The notes under the pieces: model-generated
Database searches by the model: none
Told to the model about the DNA's origin: nothing
The model's input: the letters and a program-made list of their open reading frames with translations, nothing else
Source of the DNA: Edaphobacter sp.
Lineage (GTDB): Bacteria > Acidobacteriota > Terriglobia > Terriglobales > Acidobacteriaceae
NCBI RefSeq assembly: GCF_028283685.1
Contig: NZ_JAPWKF010000008.1
Span: forward strand, 1-64,000
DNA: 64,000 nucleotides
Direction of reading: 5' to 3'
Shown here: positions 54,756 through 61,515 of the stretch, piece after piece
Layout: every line of letters starts with the position of its first letter
How positions within the stretch are numbered: position 1 is the stretch's first letter
Made by a program: the position numbers and the translations under genes

Positions 54756-56369
54756 ATGGAGCGGAGAGATTTTCTGAAGATGGCAAGCCTGGCACTTGCT
54801 GCGCAGGGACTACCGGAGGCACAGGCCCAGGAGCAGAAGGTTGAGAGGCCGAATCTGATTATTGTGATCGCCGATCAGCGGCACTACGGGCTGAGCAAAG
54901 CGAATGGATATCCTCTTGACACAAGTCCAACGCTGGACTCGTTGCAGCAGGAGGGAATTGCGTTTAAGAAAAACTACTGCACGACGCCTTTGTGCGTCCC
55001 CAGCCGTATCTCTATGCTGACGGGCCGCTGGCCACAGGCACACCATGTCCGTATGAATCTCGATGCTTCCGATGCATTTTTCTCGCAGGACCTGTACCAG
55101 GTAGCAAAAGCGAGTGGATACCGCACCGCGTTGACGGGCAAAAATCACACCTATCTCACGAAGGATCGCGTGGATGTGTGGCGGGAGTTTGGGCACGACA
55201 GCGGTTACATGGCGCCGGATGCTGCAACGCAGAGTGGAGCATTCGAGCAGTGGCTGAAAGGGCTTCACTTCAATGTAGCGATGGAAGCAAGCCCTTATCC
55301 GCTGGAGACCCAGCTTCCATACCGGATCACCTCCGAGGCACTGCGGTTTATCGATGAGACAGGAGATGATCCTTTCCTGTTGCAGGTAAGCTTCCCTGAG
55401 CCACATGACCCGGAACAGGTACCTGCGCCTTACTGGAATATGTTTCCGCCTGAATCGATACCACCGAGGTGCGCAGGGCCAGAGGCTCTGCAGCATATGG
55501 GGCCTCGGGCGCAATGGGAATACCGGTTGCAGCAGGATAATTTTCCTGCGACCGAAGAACAGTGGCGACGCTACGTCTCCAACTATCTGGGCGCGCTGCG
55601 TATGATCGATGACCAGATCAAGCGGCTCGTGGAGCACCTAGAGAAAAAAAGTCTTTCGAAGAAGACGCTGGTGGTGTTTACCTCCGACCATGGCGATTAC
55701 CTCATGGATTACGGATTGGGGCGCAAGGGCGTGGGACTGTATGAGGATCTTAGCCACACGCCGCAGATATGGTGGGGGTACGGCGTGAAGCCAACGCCAC
55801 AGGTAAATTCCGCCTTCACCTCCATGGCGGACCTGATGCCCACCATGTGCGAGGCGATGGGCGCAGGGATTCCGGAAGGGGTACAGGGCAGAAGCCTGTG
55901 GCCGCTGTTGCGAGGCGAGAATTTTCCGCAGGAAGAGTTCCAAAGCATTTATGCGCAGGTAGGGTTGGGCGGCCTATATTACGACGATCAGGATGCTGTG
56001 CCGACCTCGATCTCGCACGAGCCGAAGCGCTCGGGATCATGGGACGAGTTGAACAAGGTAACGCAGAGTGGTTTGCAAGGCATGGTGCGCATGAAGGAGT
56101 GGAAGTTGATATACGACATGATGGGTTATGGCCAGCTCTATGATCTGCATCATGACCCGTGTGAGTTGATGAATCTCTTTGGCAAGCCACAGCACGCTGC
56201 GCAGCAGAGTCGTCTGATGGCTGAGTTAGCGATGTGGACGATTCGTCTCGAAGATAACTTGCCGACTGGTCCGCAGAATAAAAAATATCAGACTAAGTGG
56301 CCCGCAAAACATAACTGGTACAGTCCTTATCGCCATGGGGCTGCAGAGCCGCAGCCATATATCCCGTAA
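54756..56369 (+). CDS. Tat-exported sulfatase
   Basis: 537 residues with Shine-Dalgarno AAAGGAG. RR signal 'MERRDFLKMASLALAAQGLPEAQA'. Core 'PNLIIVIADQRHYGLS' (Asp40 metal ligand), modification motif C-V-P-S-R at 80-84, 'ALTGKNHTY', 'LLQVSFPEPHDPEQVP', 'VFTSDHGDYLMDYGLGRKG'. It belongs to the arylsulfatase A-like family and cleaves sulfate esters, probably from a polysaccharide fragment. It is the second gene of a two-gene unit with the TonB receptor. No formylglycine-generating enzyme or anSME maturase is encoded in the window, so maturation depends on a gene elsewhere. Confidence 0.9.
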   Translation: MERRDFLKMASLALAAQGLPEAQAQEQKVERPNLIIVIADQRHYGLSKANGYPLDTSPTLDSLQQEGIAFKKNYCTTPLCVPSRISMLTGRWPQAHHVRMNLDASDAFFSQDLYQVAKASGYRTALTGKNHTYLTKDRVDVWREFGHDSGYMAPDAATQSGAFEQWLKGLHFNVAMEASPYPLETQLPYRITSEALRFIDETGDDPFLLQVSFPEPHDPEQVPAPYWNMFPPESIPPRCAGPEALQHMGPRAQWEYRLQQDNFPATEEQWRRYVSNYLGALRMIDDQIKRLVEHLEKKSLSKKTLVVFTSDHGDYLMDYGLGRKGVGLYEDLSHTPQIWWGYGVKPTPQVNSAFTSMADLMPTMCEAMGAGIPEGVQGRSLWPLLRGENFPQEEFQSIYAQVGLGGLYYDDQDAVPTSISHEPKRSGSWDELNKVTQSGLQGMVRMKEWKLIYDMMGYGQLYDLHHDPCELMNLFGKPQHAAQQSRLMAELAMWTIRLEDNLPTGPQNKKYQTKWPAKHNWYSPYRHGAAEPQPYIP

Positions 56370-56472
56370 CTCTATGCGAATTGAAGCGTATTTGGCTTTG
56401 GCCGGTAACGTTGGTGATGGTTCAGGGAAGGCTATTTACGGATCAGAGTTCCAGATGCTCCAACTAGACTAT

Positions 56473-58131
56473 CTAGTCGCGATTCTTGCGAAGTTCTTCC
56501 GACAATAGAATTGCGTCCGCAATCTCACGCATGGATTTCCGTCTCTGTCGGCTCTCCCTGTGCATCATCTGATAGGCATCATCTTCAGAGAGCGATAAAT
56601 CACGTTGAAGAATACTCTTGGCTTTATCGACGGCCTTACGAGTTTCAAGTCGATTGGCGAGCTGAGAATTTTCTGATTCAAGACGCGCGCGTTCGATCTC
56701 TGCTCCAACCAGGTAGCCCAGCGTCGAAAGTAGCCGGACCTCATCCGTGCTATGCCGATAGGAGAGGCGATGCTGCAGGTTGATAACTCCAACCACTCTC
56801 CCCGCGCAGATGATCGGACTGCATAACATTGCCTCGAAGTGATCTTCCGGAATATTTTTGAATGCCTTGAAGCGGGGATCGTTCGAAGCTCCTGAAGCCA
56901 GCGCAACCGGCTGGCGATGCTTCGCCACCCATCCTGTTACTCCCTGCCCAACCTGCACGCCGACGTGGTCCACCAGATCGGCGTGAGGATTCTTTGAAGC
57001 TCGCATCACAAGACTGTCGCCTTCAAGCACATAGACGAAGCAGGAATCGCACGGAATCATGCTTGAGATAAAGGATACGATCCGGTCCAGGACCAGATGC
57101 AACGAATCCGCTGCGGCGATTCGGCTGCTGATCTCGTGCAGGAAGTCGATCTGCTGCAGTCCATCGCGAAATCCCGCCATCGTTGGTGTCGAAAGAGCGA
57201 CACGTCGAACCGGCTGTGATGTTTCTTCGTCTCCCTCGCCGTCGTGATCCAGTTCGTCGACCGCAGCGGAAACCGCTTCGATCTTCTTGTTTCTCTTCTC
57301 ATCGAGAATTCTTCTGGAGTACTGCGCTGCCTCATTCACCAGAAAGCCCATCTTTGGTCGCGAGGGCTCAAAGTCCGGCTGGATGCCATAGTGCGTCAGC
57401 TCCTCCGAGGTCGTTGGTCCGATCGAAAGAATAACGATTGACTGTAGAGCTCGTGTCATCTCCTCTGCCAGCGACATCTGCTCGGCGACCTGGAACAGGT
57501 GGATCACCTGGACAGCAGTCATAAACAGCACCACATCGATCTCACCGGCTACCAGCGCCGACACGCAATCGCGCATTGGCTGCAGGTCTTCCGGCAATGC
57601 CCACTGATAGACAGGAACCTTCAGCAAATCGGCCGACCGATTGCTGAGCTCCGCCAGGAACTCAGGATTCGATGCACCATACTCCTGTACCGCGACCTTC
57701 ATCGTGCCTAGAGACGCGCCAAACGACTCGTCAATCGCGCGCATTAGCTCGCGCCATGTGCTTGGCTCATCCGAAATGGCATGGATGGGAACCCTGAGCT
57801 CTCGCAGTGCCGTCGAAGGCTTCGCTCCGCGCGCGGCGATCTTCACCTGGCGTAGTGCGTCGAGAAATGCCTCCTTGTCGAAGCGTGTCTGAACGATATC
57901 CAACATGGCACGGACGCCAACGCCCGTCAGGAACACCACAAGATCAAACTCACCGGCGATCAGCTTTTCAGCAAACTGCAGCGTCTCCTCGTTTGATTCG
58001 AGGCCAACCTCACGCATCGAGGGCACAACGATCGCCTCGCCGGCGTACGTGCGAATGAGCTTCTCGATCTCCTTCGCGCGACGGGACTCCAGAGAAAGTA
58101 CGCGGAGTCCTTTGAAGCTTGCGTGTGCCAC
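56473..58131 (-). CDS. Uroporphyrinogen-III synthase-like (HemD) / GAF / ANTAR regulator
   Basis: 552 residues from GTG 58131 (GGAGG 4 bases upstream). Residues 1 to about 265 follow the HemD bilobed fold ('GLRVLSLESRRAKEIEKLI', 'FDLVVFLTGVGVRAML', 'KIAARGAKPSTALREL', 'VAVQEYG', 'EIDVVLFMTAVQVIHLF', 'ILSIGPTTSEEL'). Residues about 330-475 are a GAF domain ('LDRIVSFISSMIPCDSCFVYVLEG', 'GVTGWVAKHRQPVAL', 'LCSPIICAGRVVGVINLQHR'). Residues about 489-548 are an ANTAR RNA-binding three-helix domain ('LETRKAVDKAKSILQRDLSLSEDDAYQMMHRESR', 'MREIADAILL'). ANTAR proteins prevent transcription termination in leaders, for example NasR and NasT of nitrate assimilation. The adjacent siroheme-enzyme operon is the likely target. 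Confidence 0.9.
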   Translation of the reverse strand: MAHASFKGLRVLSLESRRAKEIEKLIRTYAGEAIVVPSMREVGLESNEETLQFAEKLIAGEFDLVVFLTGVGVRAMLDIVQTRFDKEAFLDALRQVKIAARGAKPSTALRELRVPIHAISDEPSTWRELMRAIDESFGASLGTMKVAVQEYGASNPEFLAELSNRSADLLKVPVYQWALPEDLQPMRDCVSALVAGEIDVVLFMTAVQVIHLFQVAEQMSLAEEMTRALQSIVILSIGPTTSEELTHYGIQPDFEPSRPKMGFLVNEAAQYSRRILDEKRNKKIEAVSAAVDELDHDGEGDEETSQPVRRVALSTPTMAGFRDGLQQIDFLHEISSRIAAADSLHLVLDRIVSFISSMIPCDSCFVYVLEGDSLVMRASKNPHADLVDHVGVQVGQGVTGWVAKHRQPVALASGASNDPRFKAFKNIPEDHFEAMLCSPIICAGRVVGVINLQHRLSYRHSTDEVRLLSTLGYLVGAEIERARLESENSQLANRLETRKAVDKAKSILQRDLSLSEDDAYQMMHRESRQRRKSMREIADAILLSEELRKNRD

Positions 58132-58157
58132 GCTTCCTCCCGATCAAAGTATTTCTG

Positions 58158-58217
58158 GTTGTGCCCTGCCGCGATAACGGCGACAAGATCAATAAAGCTG
58201 TTGGGGCAGGACACAAC
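58158..58217 (-). promoter_or_regulatory. Long stem-loop in the 5' leader of the HemD-GAF-ANTAR gene
   Basis: GTTGTGcCCTGCC (58158-58170) pairs with GGCAGGaCACAAC (58205-58217): 12 bp with one mismatch and a 34-nt loop. It ends 27 bases before the GTG start, so in the transcript it would sit just before the ribosome binding site. It could control the regulator's own expression. Another inverted repeat TTCTG-N9-CAGAA at 58227-58245 lies just upstream. Confidence 0.45.
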
Positions 58218-58297
58218 TCGATTCTATTCTGTCCTCCTGTCAGAACAAACGGTAAACTACTCTGCCTGCGTGACAGCTGTTTTGGCAGATGGCGGAA

Positions 58298-59131
58298 TCA
58301 AAATACGAGCCGCCCTGTAAGAACAACACTGTGGTTGTAGCTATGGAAATGTGATGTGGCTATCTGAAATCCGCCTCCCAGCACAAGCCCCAGCCTGTCT
58401 TTTGGATCGCTCCGAAGCTTGATTTTGCTGACGATGACTCCCGGCGTTAGGAAGACCTGATTCCTGCCGCTGTTCGGTCCACCGCGAAAGTAGCTCGCAT
58501 TCGCCTCCAACTCCGGCCAAAAATATTTGCCTACCTGATACTGCGCCACCGTGTTCCAGGCAATGGTGCGGCCTATCGTGTTCGAGGAGCTGGTGGGAAG
58601 TACTCCGCCAAGTGCTGACTGGATATCGAATTTGCCGAAGCCCTTGCCGCCAACGAGCGTGGGCGTGATTGTCGAGACCGCAGTGCCATTTTTGTAGCTT
58701 CCTGTAGGAACGGAGAAGGCAACCTGTACTGCGGTCGAGTAGTTTCCCCCTTCATTCGCTGCGAACATCCGATACTTGGCTACGAATGACATATCGCCTG
58801 CGCCGTCATGCACCGTCCGGGTATTGTGCTGAATATACGGCGGCAGATTGATATCGAATTCCGTCCGTGCAAAGGGAATGAAGTTTACGCCTTTGCCGTT
58901 GTCGTAGTTCCACGTCTCGGTATGCGTCGACGTGTACTGATGAACGAAGTCCACCCGTGCAAGCTGTACGATCACCGCAGACGGAGCGACCACTGGAACC
59001 GCCCACGAAGGCTGACGCGCCGACGTCGCGCGTACGCGATCTTCCCATGATTTGAGAAATCCGCTCTGGGCAAAAGCGGCCTGACTGATGATGCATAGAA
59101 AAATGCCGCACCTGACTGCTGACTTGAACAT
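58298..59131 (-). CDS. Outer-membrane beta-barrel protein (MetA-pathway/'transporter'-like)
   Basis: 277 residues with a signal peptide (ending AAFAQ). Alternating strands ('FVHQYTSTHTETWNYDN', 'GDMSFVAKYRMF', 'STAVQVAFSVPTGSYKNGTAVSTITPTLVGGKGFGKFDIQSALGG', 'WNTVAQYQVGKYFWPELEANASYF', 'QVFLTPGVIVSKIKL', 'LGLVLGGGFQIA') and a final 'LTGRLVF' ending in Phe are typical of a 12-strand-type outer-membrane barrel such as the putative phenol-degradation 'MetA' family. It may let small solutes pass. It lies between the ANTAR regulator gene and the nitrite/sulfite-reductase operon, so a role in the same pathway is possible but not shown. Confidence 0.7.
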   Translation of the reverse strand: MFKSAVRCGIFLCIISQAAFAQSGFLKSWEDRVRATSARQPSWAVPVVAPSAVIVQLARVDFVHQYTSTHTETWNYDNGKGVNFIPFARTEFDINLPPYIQHNTRTVHDGAGDMSFVAKYRMFAANEGGNYSTAVQVAFSVPTGSYKNGTAVSTITPTLVGGKGFGKFDIQSALGGVLPTSSSNTIGRTIAWNTVAQYQVGKYFWPELEANASYFRGGPNSGRNQVFLTPGVIVSKIKLRSDPKDRLGLVLGGGFQIATSHFHSYNHSVVLTGRLVF

Positions 59132-59358
59132 GATGTTCTCCTGAGAGGTTTCAGCAGGCTCCTGCTCGATGTGTTTGTCCCGACAGGCAAAAAGGCCTAT
59201 CCGCCTTCCGTACGCTCAAGATGCTGGTTTCTCAGGGAACCACATCTCCTGCAAGCGACAGATGGACCAGGAACGACACACAAATTCTCGAGAGAGAGAT
59301 CGACCGGCGGCAGCAGTTCGACGCACAGAGGGTGCGATCGAATCTCTGTCGCGTTCTA

Positions 59359-59376
59359 TGACACATCCAGGTGTCA
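59359..59376. promoter_or_regulatory. Perfect inverted repeat upstream of the reductase operon
   Basis: TGACAC-ATCCAG-GTGTCA is a perfect 6+6+6 inverted repeat 353 bp before the reductase ATG. The spacing and TGACA half-site resemble CRP/FNR-type operators; it could also be a leader hairpin if transcription starts upstream. Regulator unknown. Confidence 0.45.
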
Positions 59377-59465
59377 AAACGATGTAGAGGGTAGCGGTAT
59401 CGTGCCACGGTATCTGCTTTCCCCGCAACACAATTCGCCGCCAAAGATTTCCACTTGCTAAACCG

Positions 59466-59508
59466 GCCGCCTGCGGCTACTATCGTCTCCAACGCCACCG
59501 ATGGCGTT
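59466..59508 (+). promoter_or_regulatory. Candidate ANTAR-responsive leader hairpins
   Basis: The second hairpin is AACGCC-ACCGAT-GGCGTT (59491-59508): a perfect 6-bp stem with a hexaloop bearing A at position 1 and G at position 4, as required in ANTAR target RNAs. A smaller GC-rich hairpin GCCG-CCTG-CGGC (59466-59477) lies 13 nt upstream but does not have the A/G hexaloop. Both are about 220-260 nt before the reductase ATG, and the ANTAR-domain gene is nearby. Confidence 0.5.
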
Positions 59509-59514
59509 ATTTGC

Positions 59515-59571
59515 AGCGGCTACGTACCTCCTGACGTACGACAGCCCGCTCGAAGCTCCCTTTTTATCTTT
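59515..59571 (+). terminator. Candidate attenuator stem-loop with T-tract in the reductase leader
   Basis: A long imperfect stem: AGCGGCT-a-CGTAC (59515-59527) pairs with GTACG-ac-AGCCCGCT (59536-59550), with one bulged C and an 8-nt loop. TTTTTATCTTT begins at 59561, 10 nt after the stem, so it is not a textbook terminator, but the position directly after the hexaloop hairpin fits an attenuator. Confidence 0.4.
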
Positions 59572-59728
59572 ATCAGCTCCTTGAAGAGCCCGATTGTAGG
59601 TCGCGGTTTTGTGTGCTCCGCGATGCTTCTGGCCTGTGCGTCTCTGTCGCTTTCATTACAGATCGCTCTGGCGGTGGTTCTATACGGCTTGTTTCACGAG
59701 AAGGTGCCGGTTCAAGGAGTTTTAGAGA

Positions 59729-61513
59729 ATGAGCAGCAACGCAATCATCCATTCGGAAGAGTTCACGACGGAGCAGAAAGAGTATCTTCAGGGATTCTTT
59801 GCCGGCGTCGTGCAGCGCGGCTTCACGCTGCCATTCGTCGGCCACACAACCGACGGCCGTATCACCGCGGACCCTGCATCACAGCTCGTCAATCAGGCAT
59901 CTCCCGAAGAAGAACCAACCTGGTTCGATACACCCGTCTCCGACCTCTCACGGGAAGAGCAATGGAAGTATCAGCAGGATCCAGTCGAGATCTGGGACAA
60001 GCTTCTCGAGTACAGCAACCAGGACCGATTTCCGAACGAAGAGGATCGTTTCCGCCTGAAGTATCACGGCCTCTTTCACGTCGCTCCTGCACAGGACTCC
60101 TTCATGCTGCGCCTTCGTGTCCCGGGAGGCATCCTTAGCTCCCACCAGATGCGCGGACTCGCCCGGATCTCGGATGACTACGGTGTCTGCCGAGCCGATC
60201 TGACCACGCGCAGCAACATTCAGTTACGCGGCTTTGCTCCCCGGCACATCGCCTCTACCCTCTACGAGATCCAATCGCTGGGGCTCACCTCGAAGGGCTC
60301 TGGTGCCGACAACATCCGCAACATCACAGCCTCACCCATCACCGGCCTCGACCCGAGGGAACTTATAGATGTCGCCCCTCTCGCGGGCGCCATGCAGGCA
60401 TACATCACCAACACCCGCGCCATGTATGATCTGCCCCGCAAGTTCAACATCGCCTTCGATAACGGCGGCACCATCACCGCACTCGCCGACACCAACGACA
60501 TCGGCTTCCTGGCCGTCCGCGTTACTGAGGGGCACAGCATCCCGGCCGGCATCTACTTCCGCGTCGTGCTCTCAGGCATCACTGGACATCGCCAGTTCGC
60601 CAGCGACTGCGGACTTCTGCTGCGTCCCCAGGAAACCGTCGCCGTAGCCGCTGCCATGATCCGCGTCTTCGTCCAACATGGCGATCGCACCAATCGAAAG
60701 AAGGCGCGACTCAAGTACCTTCTTGATCGGTGGGGAGTTGAGCGCTTTCTTGAGGAGACTGAAAAGGTTCTCGCCTTTCCACTTATCCGAGTCCCCATCG
60801 CCGAGTGTGAACCTCGCGGCCCGATTGATCGTCATGCCCATCTTGGTATTCATGCCCAGCTGCAGCCTCAGCTTCGCTACATCGGTATCTCGGTTCCAGT
60901 CGGCCAGCTCCCATCCGACAAGATGCGTGCCATCGCCGAGATTGCCGACCGCTTCGGCTCCGGCGAGCTGCGCCTCACGGTATGGCAGAACCTCATCATC
61001 CCCAATATCGACGCTGACAAACTCGATGAAGCGTGCCACGCGATCCTGGCTGCCGATCTCAGTTACGAAGCAGGCACTGTTCTGAGTGGAACCGTTGCTT
61101 GCACGGGCAACAAGGGGTGCCGTTTCGCTGCCGCCGACACCAAATCGCATGCTGTGTCTCTTGCTCGGCACCTCGATGAACGATTTCCCATTCTCGATCA
61201 GGCCATCAATCTGCACGTCACCGGCTGCAACAACTCCTGTGCGCAACACTACATCGGTGACATCGGCCTGATGGGCGTGAAGGTCGGCGGAGAAGAAGGC
61301 TATCAGGTGCTCATCGGAGGAGGAGCCGATAACGACCAAGGACTCGGACGCGAGCTGATCTCTTCCATTCGTTTTAGCAATCTTGCTCCAAAACTCGATG
61401 GCTTGTTTCACGCTTATCTTTTCCGGCGCAAAGAGAGCGAGACCTTCCTCGAATTCACTCGTCGCCACGACATCGAAGAGCTTCGATCCTTCTGCCATCA
61501 GGAGGTGGTGTAG
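59729..61513 (+). CDS. Siroheme [4Fe-4S] nitrite/sulfite reductase (NirA-like)
   Basis: 594 residues, one polypeptide with the two-fold repeat of the ferredoxin-nitrite/sulfite reductase family. First half: 'HGLFHVAPAQDSFMLRLRVPGG', 'DDYGVCRADLTTRSNIQLRGFAP', 'NIRNITASPITGLDPRELIDV'. Second half: 'RLTVWQNLIIPNI' and the Fe-S/siroheme ligands 'ACTGNKGCRFA' and 'TGCNNSCAQHYIGDIGLMG'. It carries out the six-electron reduction of nitrite to ammonium, or sulfite to sulfide. Its N-terminus 'FTTEQKEYLQGFFAG' recurs in the downstream flavoprotein. A nitrite role is preferred because of the ANTAR-type regulator and leader. It is followed after 2 bp by the flavoprotein gene. Confidence 0.9.
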   Translation: MSSNAIIHSEEFTTEQKEYLQGFFAGVVQRGFTLPFVGHTTDGRITADPASQLVNQASPEEEPTWFDTPVSDLSREEQWKYQQDPVEIWDKLLEYSNQDRFPNEEDRFRLKYHGLFHVAPAQDSFMLRLRVPGGILSSHQMRGLARISDDYGVCRADLTTRSNIQLRGFAPRHIASTLYEIQSLGLTSKGSGADNIRNITASPITGLDPRELIDVAPLAGAMQAYITNTRAMYDLPRKFNIAFDNGGTITALADTNDIGFLAVRVTEGHSIPAGIYFRVVLSGITGHRQFASDCGLLLRPQETVAVAAAMIRVFVQHGDRTNRKKARLKYLLDRWGVERFLEETEKVLAFPLIRVPIAECEPRGPIDRHAHLGIHAQLQPQLRYIGISVPVGQLPSDKMRAIAEIADRFGSGELRLTVWQNLIIPNIDADKLDEACHAILAADLSYEAGTVLSGTVACTGNKGCRFAAADTKSHAVSLARHLDERFPILDQAINLHVTGCNNSCAQHYIGDIGLMGVKVGGEEGYQVLIGGGADNDQGLGRELISSIRFSNLAPKLDGLFHAYLFRRKESETFLEFTRRHDIEELRSFCHQEVV

Positions 61514-61515
61514 TC

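Noticed and set aside
59359..59376. TGACAC-ATCCAG-GTGTCA as the first hairpin of an ANTAR target
   Set aside because: The hexaloop begins with A but has C, not G, at position 4, and it lies 114 nt before the fitting hairpin; a DNA operator is more likely.
59395..59414. Direct repeat CGGTATC at 59395-59401 and 59408-59414
   Set aside because: Short, with 13-bp spacing, and not linked to any recognised factor; could be chance.
59455..60138. Open frame through the reductase leader with a hydrophobic stretch near 59560-59700
   Set aside because: It runs far into the reductase gene in another frame, has no ribosome binding site, and the leader shows RNA-structure features instead.
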